Assembly (NCBI GenBank): GCA_964493785.1
Contig: CAZBPM010000001.1
Span: 186,001 to 250,000, forward strand
Reading direction: 5' to 3'
From: Hyphomicrobium_A sp964493785
GTDB lineage: Bacteria > Pseudomonadota > Alphaproteobacteria > Rhizobiales > Hyphomicrobiaceae
Length of the DNA: 64,000 nt
Position numbers and translations under genes: made by a program. Positions 27,301 to 35,347 of this stretch are shown here, piece after piece. Under the pieces are notes generated by a model. It was not told the DNA's origin, searched no databases, and saw only the letters and a program-made list of their open reading frames with translations. Every line of letters starts with the position of its first letter. Position 1 is the stretch's first letter.

Positions 27301-28050
27301 GACATCGAAACAGCGGCGCTGCGGGTCTTCAGCAACGCCGACGGCGCCTACGGGTCGAACGTCAACCAGATGATCGACGGTGGCACCTGGGGCGAAGAGG
27401 ACGAACTCGCCGAGACCTATACGCGCCGCAAGTGCTTTGCATACGGCAGCGCCGGCACGCCGATGAAGCAGCCCGAACTGCTCAATAGCATGCTGGCCAA
27501 CGTCGACCTCGCCTACCAGAACCTGGAGTCGGTCGAGCTCGGCGTGACGACCGTCGATCATTACTTCGACAATCTGGGCGGTGTGAGCCGCGCGGTGCGG
27601 CGCGCGAAGGGTGAGGCCATTCCGGTCTACATCGGAGACCAGACGCGCGGAGACGGGCTCGTCCGCACACTCTCCGAACAGGTCGCGCTCGAGACACGCA
27701 CGCGCATGCTCAATCCCAAATGGTACGAGGGCATGCTGCAGCATGGCTATGAAGGCGTGCGCCAAATCGAGGCGCACGTGACGAATACGGTCGGCTGGTC
27801 GGCGACCACGGGACAAGTGGCGCCTTGGGTTTACCAGAGTCTCACGCAGACATTCGTTCTCGACGAGGCGATGCGCAAACGGCTCGCCGAACTAAATCCT
27901 GTGGCTTCGGCGAAGGTGGCAAACCGGCTGCTAGAAGCTCACGCTCGCAATTATTGGTCGCCCGATGCGGCAACCCTCGATGCCCTGCGCAAAGCAGGCG
28001 AGGAGCTGGAAGATCGGGTCGAAGGTGTTGGACTGGAGGTCGCCGCATGA
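24280..28050 (+). CDS. bchH: magnesium chelatase subunit H
   Basis: A 1,256-residue porphyrin-binding subunit that inserts Mg2+ into protoporphyrin IX with BchI and BchD. 'VIVTLDSHLAGAI' near the N-terminus and 'VLHFGTHGALKFMPGKQAGMS' and 'SNVNQMIDGGTWG' further on are family motifs. I chose ATG 24280, which overlaps bchB by 29 nt. A GTG at 24325 is possible but would remove conserved N-terminal residues. A 16-bp palindrome lies just inside the 5' end. Confidence 0.96.
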   Translation: MMPRLTTAAETGRPVVPVRFVIVTLDSHLAGAINRVRPDLERAIPGLEIQLHAAAEWGSDQAALARCREDIESADIIIATMLFMEDHIQAVLPALMARRDNCDAIVGGMSAGDVIKLTRLGQFRMDKPASGAMALLKRLRGSKKNGTTAAVQQVAMLRRIPKMLRFIPGTAQDVRAYFLTLQYWLAGTDDNVANLVRFLVDRYADGPRRALRGSLKVPAPIVYPEVGVYHPRMPARISERADALPALAAQAKGTVGLLVMRSLVLANDTSHYDGVIHALEARGLKVVPAFATGLDARPAVEKFFTRDNRATVDAIVSLTGFSLVGGPAYNDSKAAEEMLAGLDVPYVAAHALEFQTIEQWGASERGLHPVENTMMVAIPELDGATGPTVFGGRSDGSGKPCQGCHRGCTFTAGDNARNMHVCIDRAEMLAARVSKLIDLRRAERKDRKLAIVLFNFPPNAGATGTAAYLSVYQSLWNTLSALARAGYSVNLPDGVDDLRAKILGGNASRYGAAANVAAKIPCDDHIRRERWLPEIEAQWGPAPGKIQADGRSIFVLGEQFGNVFVGVQPTFGYEGDPMRLLFERGFAPTHAFSAFYRWLREDFGAHAVLHFGTHGALKFMPGKQAGMSGSSWPDRLIGDLPNLYLYAANNPSEGTIAKRRAAATLISYLTPPVAKAGLYRGLVDIKSSLDRYRGLPPEADDERDRLAELIQAQAATLDLAAAEPAWSGDIDARVRDLTTALLELEQTLIPHGLHVVGMPPSPAERVDMLLAVADASHGVTVERAAIEAIVQGAGLAQVIELSGLARDEASREILRQLQKTNALLAEDHEINALLGALDGQFVRPVAGGDLIRTPQMLPTGRNVHGFDPFRIPSAFAVADGTRQAGKLLARHRAETGTVPECIALVLWGTDNLKSEGGPIAQALALMGTTPRFDGYGRLVGASLIPLSELGRPRVDVLMTLSGIFRDLLPLQTKLLAEAALLAASADEPSEQNYVRKHSLRYQQVHGCDIETAALRVFSNADGAYGSNVNQMIDGGTWGEEDELAETYTRRKCFAYGSAGTPMKQPELLNSMLANVDLAYQNLESVELGVTTVDHYFDNLGGVSRAVRRAKGEAIPVYIGDQTRGDGLVRTLSEQVALETRTRMLNPKWYEGMLQHGYEGVRQIEAHVTNTVGWSATTGQVAPWVYQSLTQTFVLDEAMRKRLAELNPVASAKVANRLLEAHARNYWSPDAATLDALRKAGEELEDRVEGVGLEVAA
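24309..24324. repeat. 16-bp perfect palindrome at the bchB/bchH junction
   Basis: GACAGGACGTCCTGTC is a perfect palindrome immediately after the bchB stop and inside early bchH. It could be a protein-binding site or an mRNA hairpin, or codon chance; the TGT/ACA spacing of PpsR sites is not met. Confidence 0.4.
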
Positions 28051-28958
28051 CAGTCGCAGTAAGAGATCTGGTGAAGGCGGCGCATGGAGATGTGCGGCTT
28101 GATGGTGATGGAAGCGTTCAGGTCAAGCTCGACCCGACCGTGAGCATAGGCACCGCAAAGGTGTTCTCGATCTACGGGAAAGGCGGCATCGGCAAGAGCA
28201 CGGTTTCATCGAACCTGTCCGCCGCCTTCTCGAAGATCGGCAAGCGGGTGCTGCAAATCGGCTGCGACCCCAAGCACGATTCCACTTTCACGTTGACCAA
28301 GCGCCTGGTGCCGACGGTCATCGACGTCCTCGAGAGCGTCAACTTTCATAGCGAAGAGCTGCGCGTCAGCGATTTCGTCTATGAGGGCTACAACGGCGTC
28401 AAGTGCGTCGAGGCCGGCGGCCCGCCGGCGGGCACAGGCTGCGGCGGCTATGTCGTCGGCCAGACGGTCAAGCTGCTGAAGGAGCATCATCTCCTCGAGG
28501 ACACGGACGTGGTGATCTTCGACGTGCTGGGCGACGTGGTCTGCGGCGGCTTCGCATCGCCGCTGCAACACGCAGACCGCGCGCTCATCGTAACGGCCAA
28601 CGACTTCGACTCCATCTTCGCCATGAACCGCATCGTGGCGGCAATTCAGGCGAAGTCGAAGAACTACGCCGTACGTCTGGCGGGGGTGATCGCAAACAGG
28701 AGCAGGGAAACCGACCAGATCGATCGCTTCAACGATGCGATCGGACTGAAGCGTCTGGCGCTGATCCCAGATCTCGACGTGATCCGGCGCAGCCGCCTGA
28801 AGAAGTCGACGCTCTTCGAGATGGAGGCGTCGGCAGAACTCGAGGCGGTGCAGGGCGAATATCTGCGACTGGCCGAGACGCTCTGGGCGGGCACGACGCC
28901 GCTCGACGCCAAGCCGATGAAGGACCGCGACATATTTGATTTTCTGGGGTTTGAGTGA
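28047..28958 (+). CDS. bchL: dark protochlorophyllide reductase iron protein
   Basis: A 303-residue homodimeric ATPase that passes electrons to BchNB. The P-loop GKGGIGKST (about residues 45-53), the cluster Cys residues in 'GTGCGGY' and 'GDVVCGGF', and 'GCDPKHDST' are intact. ATG 28047 overlaps the bchH stop and has GGAGG 6 nt upstream. Confidence 0.97.
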   Translation: MTVAVRDLVKAAHGDVRLDGDGSVQVKLDPTVSIGTAKVFSIYGKGGIGKSTVSSNLSAAFSKIGKRVLQIGCDPKHDSTFTLTKRLVPTVIDVLESVNFHSEELRVSDFVYEGYNGVKCVEAGGPPAGTGCGGYVVGQTVKLLKEHHLLEDTDVVIFDVLGDVVCGGFASPLQHADRALIVTANDFDSIFAMNRIVAAIQAKSKNYAVRLAGVIANRSRETDQIDRFNDAIGLKRLALIPDLDVIRRSRLKKSTLFEMEASAELEAVQGEYLRLAETLWAGTTPLDAKPMKDRDIFDFLGFE

Positions 28959-29659
28959 TGCCCACGGTCACTTATCTCGATCGGCGGGGTGAGATCGAAA
29001 CCTATTTCGATCGCACCGCTGTCGATGCATGGACGAAGCTGACGTCGGACGCACCGGTATCGCGCATCAGGAAGACTGTGCGCGAGGGCCGCGACCAGAT
29101 GCGCAGCACGCTGCTGTCATGGCTGCCGGCCGATCTGTCCGGTCGGCGAATTCTTGATGCCGGTTGCGGAACAGGCGCGTTTGCAACAGAGGCGGCACGC
29201 CGCGGCGCTCAGGTGGTGGCGGTCGATATTTCGCCAAAGCTCGTCGAGCTTGCCTCACGCCGGTCAGCCGAGGAACTGCAGCACCAAAACGTCGATTACA
29301 GGGTCGGCGACATGCTCGATCCTACGCTCGGTCGCTTCGACCACGTGATAGCGATGGATTCGCTCATCCACTATGCGGCCGAGGACATCGCAAAAGCCCT
29401 GGAGCGGCTCGCGGCACGCACCGGCTCCAGCGTCCTTTTCACCTTCGCGCCCAAAACTCCGATGCTGGCATTGATGCATGCCGCGGGCCGCGTATTTCCG
29501 CGCGCCGACCGTGCACCGGCAATCGTGCCTGTGAGCGAGGGGGGCTTGAGATCGATCCTGGCGAACGAGGTCGGGCTGAAGGGCTGGCGCGCCGATCGGA
29601 CCGCGCGGATAGCAAACGGATTCTATACGTCGCAGGCCATGGAGCTCCATCGCGTATGA
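28958..29659 (+). CDS. bchM: Mg-protoporphyrin IX O-methyltransferase
   Basis: A 233-residue SAM-dependent methyltransferase making Mg-protoporphyrin IX monomethyl ester. The SAM motif 'ILDAGCGTGAFATEAARRGA' (about 66-85) and 'VGDML' follow the class I fold. ATG 28958 shares one base with the bchL stop; an overlapping GTG at 28955 is less likely. Confidence 0.95.
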   Translation: MPTVTYLDRRGEIETYFDRTAVDAWTKLTSDAPVSRIRKTVREGRDQMRSTLLSWLPADLSGRRILDAGCGTGAFATEAARRGAQVVAVDISPKLVELASRRSAEELQHQNVDYRVGDMLDPTLGRFDHVIAMDSLIHYAAEDIAKALERLAARTGSSVLFTFAPKTPMLALMHAAGRVFPRADRAPAIVPVSEGGLRSILANEVGLKGWRADRTARIANGFYTSQAMELHRV

Positions 29660-31089
29660 GGCGGCTGAACGACAAGCTGTCGCGTGGTTGGGTTCGACTG
29701 AACCCAAGCTGGCTGCCGTTTGCCGACGCGGCTACCGCAGAATTGCCGCTTGGCCGGCTTTTGCGTCTTTCGTTGTTCCAGGTTTCGGTCGGAATGGCGC
29801 TCGTGCTGCTCAACGGGACGCTCAACCGTGTGATGATCATCGAGCTGGGGGTGCCGAGTGCGCTCGTTGCATTGATGGTTTCCCTGCCGGTGATATTCGC
29901 GCCGTTGCGCACGCTGATCGGTTTCCGCTCCGACACCCACCGCTCCGTTCTGGGGTGGCGCCGCGTTCCGTACATCTGGTTCGGAAGCATGCTGCAATTT
30001 GGCGGCCTTGCGATCATGCCGTTCGCGCTGATCGTGCTGTCTGGGGATGCCAACGGGCCGATCTGGGTCGGCTACGTGGCCTCGGCGCTGGCTTTCCTGC
30101 TTGTCGGCGCAGGCCTGCACACGACGCAAACTGCCGGACTGGCGCTCGCGACCGATCTGGCGCCGGTAGCGTCGCGCCCGCGCGTTGTCGCCTTCCTGTA
30201 TGTGATGCTGCTGGTCGGAATGGTGGCGAGCGGCTTCATTTTCGGTGAGGTGCTCGCCCAGTTCAGTCAGCTGCGGCTCATCAAGCTCATTCAGGGCGCG
30301 GCTGTCGTGACGATGGTGCTCAACATCATCGCGCTGTGGAAGCAGGAGGCACGTAATCCTGCATTGACGGCGCTGGATCGTTCGCACCCGACATTCGCAG
30401 AATCCTGGCGGAAGTTCCGCAGCGGCGGCCGCTCCAGCCGTGTGCTGGTTGCGGTCGGCTTGGGTGCCGCCGGATTCGGGATGCAAGATATCCTTCTCGA
30501 GCCGTACGGTGGCGAGGTGCTGCACCTTGGTGTCGGCGCAACCACACAGCTTACGGCGATACTCGCGGCCGGAACGTTAGCTGCCTTCGCACTGGCGGCG
30601 CGCAGTCTCGGCAAGGGGACCGATCCCTATCGTGTCGCTGGATACGGAGCCCTCGTGGGGGTGGTCGCGTTCTCCGCCGTAATTTTCTCTGCACCGCTAG
30701 GCTCACCCACCATGTTCCGGATCGGCGTGTGCCTCATCGGTTTTGGCGGCGGCCTATTCTCGGTCGGCATGCTGTCAGGTGCGATGGCACTCGCAGACGG
30801 TGCCGCCGTGGGACTGGCGCTGGGCGCGTGGGGTGCCGTGCAGGCGACATCCAACGGGCTGGCGATTGCGTGCGGTGGTGCCGTTCGCGACATCGTCTCC
30901 CGGCTCGCGGAGAAAGGCCTGCTTGGGCCAGCTCTGGTGGGGCCGTCGGTCGGTTACGGTTTTGTCTACTACATCGAAATCTTGCTGCTGTTCGCAACTC
31001 TTGCTGCGGTCGGTCCGCTCGTTCGTCCGGCGAGTGAAGCCCGCTTGCGGTCCAACTCAAACTTCGGGCTAGCCGAGTTTCCAGGCTAG
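29656..31089 (+). CDS. lhaA: LH1 assembly protein LhaA (ORF477)
   Basis: A 477-residue, 12-helix PucC-family protein, the same length as R. capsulatus ORF477, needed for efficient LH1 assembly. It contains the charged loop 'IGFRSDTHRSVLGWRRVPYIWFGSM' and the 'QTAGLALATDLAP' motif typical of the family. ATG 29656 overlaps the bchM stop, and puhA follows after 23 nt. Confidence 0.93.
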   Translation: MRRLNDKLSRGWVRLNPSWLPFADAATAELPLGRLLRLSLFQVSVGMALVLLNGTLNRVMIIELGVPSALVALMVSLPVIFAPLRTLIGFRSDTHRSVLGWRRVPYIWFGSMLQFGGLAIMPFALIVLSGDANGPIWVGYVASALAFLLVGAGLHTTQTAGLALATDLAPVASRPRVVAFLYVMLLVGMVASGFIFGEVLAQFSQLRLIKLIQGAAVVTMVLNIIALWKQEARNPALTALDRSHPTFAESWRKFRSGGRSSRVLVAVGLGAAGFGMQDILLEPYGGEVLHLGVGATTQLTAILAAGTLAAFALAARSLGKGTDPYRVAGYGALVGVVAFSAVIFSAPLGSPTMFRIGVCLIGFGGGLFSVGMLSGAMALADGAAVGLALGAWGAVQATSNGLAIACGGAVRDIVSRLAEKGLLGPALVGPSVGYGFVYYIEILLLFATLAAVGPLVRPASEARLRSNSNFGLAEFPG

Positions 31090-31112
31090 CGCTGTGTCGT
31101 GGAGGTACTCCG

Positions 31113-31952
31113 ATGGAAAAGGGCGCAATTACTCAATACGTCGACGTCGCTCAAGTCTGTCTCTATGCGTTCTGGGCGTTCTTTGCATACCTGATTTACT
31201 ACCTGCGTCGTGAGGACAAGCGTGAGGGCTATCCGCTCGCGTATGAGCGGATCGAAACCAAGCCTTACCTCAACTTCCCGCCCATTCCGGACGCGAAGAC
31301 TTTCATTCTGCCGCATGGCGGCGAAGTGCTCGCGCCCCGCAAAGAAGCGTCGGAATGGGATGTCAGGGCAGTACCGGTTGCGCCATGGCCGGGAGCGCCA
31401 TTGGAGCCGATCGGCAACGCGATGCTCGATGGCGTCGGTCCGGGTTCATACGCCTTGCGCGCGGACACGCCCGATCTCACACTCGAGGGGCTGCCCAAGA
31501 TCGTTCCGCTGCGGATTGCCAGCGGCGAGAAGCTCGTCACGCACGCAACGCAGGGCACTGAAGCCGACCCCGCGCCGACGTCAGGCGAATACAAGCAGTT
31601 CACGTTGAGCCCGCGCGATCCAGATCCGCGCGGAATGGAGGTCATCGGCGCGGACCGTGGCGTGGCCGGCGTCGTACGCGATGTGTGGATCGACGTGTCC
31701 GAGGTCATGATCCGCTACCTGGAGGTCGAAGTGGCTGGCGGCAGGCGCGTGCTCTTGCCGATCAACTTCTCGAAGGTCGACAGAGACAGCCGTCGGGTTT
31801 ACGTGCACGCCATTCTGGCTTCTCAATTCGCCAGCGTGCCGTCGGTCGCAAACCCGAACCAGATCACTTTCCGCGAAGAGGATCGCATCTGCGCCTACTA
31901 TGGTGGCGGGTTGCTCTACGCCACCCCTGCTAGAGCGGAGTCCTGGCTGTGA
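31113..31952 (+). CDS. puhA: photosynthetic reaction centre H subunit
   Basis: A 279-residue H subunit with one N-terminal transmembrane helix (about 12-31), followed by 'YYLRREDKREGYPL' and the cytoplasmic PRC-barrel domain with 'DVWIDVSEVMIRYLEVEV'. It caps the L/M core and helps proton transfer to QB. GGAGG precedes ATG 31113. Confidence 0.97.
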   Translation: MEKGAITQYVDVAQVCLYAFWAFFAYLIYYLRREDKREGYPLAYERIETKPYLNFPPIPDAKTFILPHGGEVLAPRKEASEWDVRAVPVAPWPGAPLEPIGNAMLDGVGPGSYALRADTPDLTLEGLPKIVPLRIASGEKLVTHATQGTEADPAPTSGEYKQFTLSPRDPDPRGMEVIGADRGVAGVVRDVWIDVSEVMIRYLEVEVAGGRRVLLPINFSKVDRDSRRVYVHAILASQFASVPSVANPNQITFREEDRICAYYGGGLLYATPARAESWL

Positions 31953-32602
31953 GAGAGCACGAAATCGAACCGGTCCCCGGCCTCCCTGAGCAACTTCCGG
32001 CCGGCGAGAAGATTATCTGGCAAGGTGCCCCGACCTTGAAAGGCATCGCGCTTAGAGTGCTGCACGTTCGAGCGGTGGCAATCTACTTTGGATTGCTATT
32101 CGCTGGGGTGACAGGGTCGGCCATCTGGTCGGGTGTTCCTTACGGTGCGGCGATCGTGGGCAACAGTGGCGTGATCGCAGGCGGCATCGCTGCCTGCGCT
32201 CTTCTCACCCTGTTCGCCTGGCTGATTCACCGCTCGACGCTTTACACGATCACAACGCGGCGGGTCGTGCTGCGGTTCGGAATCGCGTTGCCGATGTCGG
32301 CAAATGTGCCGTTTTCTTCGATTCAAGCGGCCGATCTGAAACTGCATGGCGACGGCAGCGGCGACATTGCGCTCGCGCTCAACGGGGAGGGACGCCAGTC
32401 GCTCGTCGTTCTCTGGCCGCACGTGCGTCCTTGGCACACGGTGCGGCCGCAGCCGGCCCTCCGCTGCATTCCAAACGCCAAAGAGGTCGCTGAGACTTTG
32501 GCGACGGCGGTGACATCGGCGGGACATCCGAGATTGGTGAGTGTCGGCACAGCGCGGCCGCAGGCCGGGCTTGAACCAGTGCCGCAGTCTTCGGCAGCGT
32601 AA
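31949..32602 (+). CDS. puhB: reaction-centre assembly protein PuhB
   Basis: A 217-residue protein with N-terminal 'LPAGEKIIWQGAP', three transmembrane segments and a PH-like C-terminal domain beginning at about 'STLYTITTRRVVLRFG'. It assists reaction-centre assembly. GTG 31949 overlaps the puhA stop (GTGA). Confidence 0.92.
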   Translation: MREHEIEPVPGLPEQLPAGEKIIWQGAPTLKGIALRVLHVRAVAIYFGLLFAGVTGSAIWSGVPYGAAIVGNSGVIAGGIAACALLTLFAWLIHRSTLYTITTRRVVLRFGIALPMSANVPFSSIQAADLKLHGDGSGDIALALNGEGRQSLVVLWPHVRPWHTVRPQPALRCIPNAKEVAETLATAVTSAGHPRLVSVGTARPQAGLEPVPQSSAA

Positions 32603-32620
32603 GTTAAGGAGCGGGCATCG

Positions 32621-33079
32621 ATGACAGGTCCATCTGAGCAAATTCGGTTTCCTCGCGCACCCCTCTACGCGGTGTTTGGGCTCGTCTTTGTGGCGGTCGC
32701 GGTGGTGTTGTTCGCGAGAGCGACGGATATCGGCACCACGCGGCTGCAATACGCCGCCCCGGCGGAGACCCGGGATCTGCGGTTTGAAGATCGCAGCGAT
32801 GGATCGGTAGCTGTCCATGACGCCACAGACGGAAGCGTCATTGATGTCGTGGCGCCAGGAACGAAGGGCTTCATCCGGACCGTGATGCGCGGCCTTGCGC
32901 ACTCCCGGGTCGAGCGGGGTTTTGGTCCCGAGGGAAGCTTCCGGCTCACGCGCTGGGACGATGGGCGTCTGTCCATCTCCGATCCGCTCACCGGCCGTCA
33001 GGTCCAGCTCGTCGGCTTTGGAACGAGCAATGCTGAAGTGTTCGCCAACCTTTTGCCATCCGGGAGGTCTTCGCCATGA
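32621..33079 (+). CDS. puhC: photosynthetic complex assembly protein PuhC
   Basis: A 152-residue protein with an N-terminal membrane anchor (about 14-33) and a periplasmic domain. 'FEDRSDGSVAVHDA' and 'GFIRTVMRGLAHSRVERG' match the family. It aids RC-LH1 assembly. AAGGAG precedes ATG 32621. Confidence 0.92.
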   Translation: MTGPSEQIRFPRAPLYAVFGLVFVAVAVVLFARATDIGTTRLQYAAPAETRDLRFEDRSDGSVAVHDATDGSVIDVVAPGTKGFIRTVMRGLAHSRVERGFGPEGSFRLTRWDDGRLSISDPLTGRQVQLVGFGTSNAEVFANLLPSGRSSP

Positions 33080-33381
33080 GCACGAGCTGGCTCGCGCCTC
33101 GAGAAAAATTCGACGTGCCCTGCACGATCGAAATCGAGAACACTTTCGAGAGCCTTCACGCCCATGTCGATCTCGACGGCGGGCTGGCGATGAACGCGGG
33201 CGATGCCGTGTTGGTGCACGGTGACCCTGTGCGCGTGCCGTACGGGTCGAAGGTGGTCCTGCGCCGCGTCGCAACGGTGACACGCGCAAACTGGATCGAC
33301 CGTGCATTTACGATGCTGCTCGCTCGTCTAGAGCTGACAGAGCTTTACGAGGTGAGTTTTTCTTCGGGGAGCAAGCTATGA
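33076..33381 (+). CDS. conserved 101-residue protein between puhC and acsF
   Basis: A soluble 101-residue protein of unknown function. It contains 'FDVPCTIEIENTFESLHAHVDLDGG' and a 'GDAVLVHGDPVRVPYG' segment, suggesting a small beta fold. ATG 33076 overlaps puhC and its stop overlaps acsF (ATGA), so it is made with both. A similarly placed small gene occurs in some other phototrophs; a role with AcsF or PuhC is inferred from position only. Confidence 0.75.
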   Translation: MSTSWLAPREKFDVPCTIEIENTFESLHAHVDLDGGLAMNAGDAVLVHGDPVRVPYGSKVVLRRVATVTRANWIDRAFTMLLARLELTELYEVSFSSGSKL

Positions 33382-34442
33382 CCATTGAAACACTTGGGCG
33401 GCCCAACGAGGCGACGCTTGCGGCGCAGAGCGACACCATGCTCAGCCCGCGGTTCTACACCACCGACTTCGACGAGCTCGATCGCATGAGCATCGACGGG
33501 GTGCGTGCGGAGTGGGACCAGATCCTCGCCGAAATGCGGTCCGATCCCAATCAGGGCCACTTTCGCCGCAACAAGGAATGGGAGCTGATCGATCTCGAAA
33601 GCTTGCCCGAGGGGTTGCGTAAAGAGCTTCTGGATTTCCTGATCAGTTCTCTGACCGCCGAGTTTTCCGGCTGCGTCCTCTATGCCGAGATGAAGAAGCG
33701 CGGCACGAACCGGGACCTGACTGAGCTTTTCAAGTACATGAGTCGTGACGAGGCGCGTCACGCCGGCTTCATCAACGATGCGCTACGCGACTTCGGCATC
33801 GGTGTCGATCTTGGCTTCCTGACCAAGACCAAAAAGTACACCTTCTTCCGCCCGAAGTTCATCTTCTACGCGACCTACCTGTCGGAGAAGATCGGCTACG
33901 CCCGCTACATTACCATCTTCCGGCAATTCGAGCGGCACCCTGAGCGGCGCTTCCATCCGATCTTCAAGTGGTTCGAGAAGTGGTGCAACGACGAGTTCCG
34001 TCACGGGGAGGCCTTTGCCCTCCTGATGCGCGCCAATCCGCAGTTCCTGACTGGAATGAACAAGCTCTGGGTGCGCTTCTTCCTGCTTGCCGTGTACGCG
34101 ACGATGTACGTCCGCGATCACGCCCGGCCGGAGTTCCACAAGGCGCTCGGCATGGATCCGACCGACTACGATTTCCGAGTCTTCCGCATCACCAACGAGA
34201 TCTCGAAGCAGGTATTTCCGGTTGTCATCGATCTCGACAATCCGAAGTTCCTCCAAGGGCTGGAGCGGCTGAGGGTGATCAATGACAAGCTTACTGCCGC
34301 CCAAGACGTGAAGGGGATAGTTGGGAAAATTCGCAGGAGCTGGCTGGCCGCTCAGGCTGGCGCAGCGTTTCTGCGGCTATTCCTTCTGCCTACCCAATCC
34401 AACGCCTTGCCGCAATCGAGCCGCCTGTCACCAGCCTGGTAG
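33378..34442 (+). CDS. acsF: Mg-protoporphyrin IX monomethyl ester aerobic cyclase
   Basis: A 354-residue diiron enzyme that forms ring E using O2. Diiron ligand motifs 'AEFSGCVLYAE', 'DEARHAGF' and 'DEFRHGEAF' are intact. Its presence, with no bchE in the window, indicates oxygen-tolerant pigment synthesis. ATG 33378 overlaps the preceding stop. Confidence 0.96.
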   Translation: MTIETLGRPNEATLAAQSDTMLSPRFYTTDFDELDRMSIDGVRAEWDQILAEMRSDPNQGHFRRNKEWELIDLESLPEGLRKELLDFLISSLTAEFSGCVLYAEMKKRGTNRDLTELFKYMSRDEARHAGFINDALRDFGIGVDLGFLTKTKKYTFFRPKFIFYATYLSEKIGYARYITIFRQFERHPERRFHPIFKWFEKWCNDEFRHGEAFALLMRANPQFLTGMNKLWVRFFLLAVYATMYVRDHARPEFHKALGMDPTDYDFRVFRITNEISKQVFPVVIDLDNPKFLQGLERLRVINDKLTAAQDVKGIVGKIRRSWLAAQAGAAFLRLFLLPTQSNALPQSSRLSPAW

Positions 34443-34457
34443 AGGGAGCAGCGTCGT

Positions 34458-35309
34458 TTGGACTACGCACTCGCCATCCTATTTGCATTGTTCGTCTGGT
34501 GGTTCAGCACCGGCGCGGTGCTGTACCTGATCGGCATGCCGCGCTCGACGGTGGGACTCAGCATGCTCGCCGCGACTGCGGTAGCCGCGATGGCCATTTT
34601 GGGCATCTGGGTCACAAGCAACGACGTGACGGTGGCAAGCGCCTATGCGGCGTTTGCGTGCGGGCTGCTGGTCTGGGCCTGGCATGAGATGAGCATGCTC
34701 ACCGGATTGGTGACCGGACCTCGGACGTCGGCGTGCCCGGAATCGCTGCGTGGATGGCGTCGCTTCGTCGCCGCGACCGAGACGCTGATCTATCACGAGC
34801 TGGCTATTCTGTTGACCGCTGTCGGGCTGGTGGCGCTGACGTGGGGCGCACCCAATCAATTCGGTGCGTTGACGTTCATCGTGCTGTGGCTGGCCAGGAT
34901 CAGCTCGAAGCTGAATGTCTACTTCGGGGTTCCGAACCTGACGGAAGAGTTCCTGCCGAAGCATCTGGTCTATCTAAAGAGCTACTTCCGTCACCGCCCG
35001 ATGAATCTTTTTTTTCCGTTCGCCGTGACCGCGGCGACGGTGGTTACCGTGGAGCTGATCGATGCCGCGGCGGATGCAGGAAGTCCGTTCGACGTCGTCG
35101 GCTACACGCTGCTAGCGACTCTGATGGCGCTGGCCGTGCTTGAGCACTGGTTCCTCGTTTTGCCTTTGCCAGCAGCTTCGCTGTGGAACTGGGGGCTCTC
35201 TTCGCGGGAGCTCGAGGCTGAACTGTCCGCAGGCCCGCAACGCGTCGATACGCACAGGAAAGCGCGCCGATACGAATCCGGAGCCAACTCCGTCTTGGAG
35301 AGTGTCTGA
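34458..35309 (+). CDS. puhE: PuhE photosynthesis-cluster membrane protein
   Basis: A 283-residue protein with about eight hydrophobic segments; 'WHEMSMLTGLVTGPRTSACP' and 'RISSKLNVYFGVPNLTEEFLP' match PuhE, which influences bacteriochlorophyll levels and RC assembly. It starts with TTG 34458, 11 nt after AGGGAG. Confidence 0.9.
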   Translation: MDYALAILFALFVWWFSTGAVLYLIGMPRSTVGLSMLAATAVAAMAILGIWVTSNDVTVASAYAAFACGLLVWAWHEMSMLTGLVTGPRTSACPESLRGWRRFVAATETLIYHELAILLTAVGLVALTWGAPNQFGALTFIVLWLARISSKLNVYFGVPNLTEEFLPKHLVYLKSYFRHRPMNLFFPFAVTAATVVTVELIDAAADAGSPFDVVGYTLLATLMALAVLEHWFLVLPLPAASLWNWGLSSRELEAELSAGPQRVDTHRKARRYESGANSVLESV

Positions 35310-35347
35310 TCATGAAGCGCGCGAGTCCGTGCTCGGGGGAGAAGGTC

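Noticed and set aside
29164..29655. Upstream extension of the lhaA frame through bchM
   Set aside because: The extension is an alternate frame of bchM; the ATG at 29656 overlaps the bchM stop and gives exactly the family length of 477.
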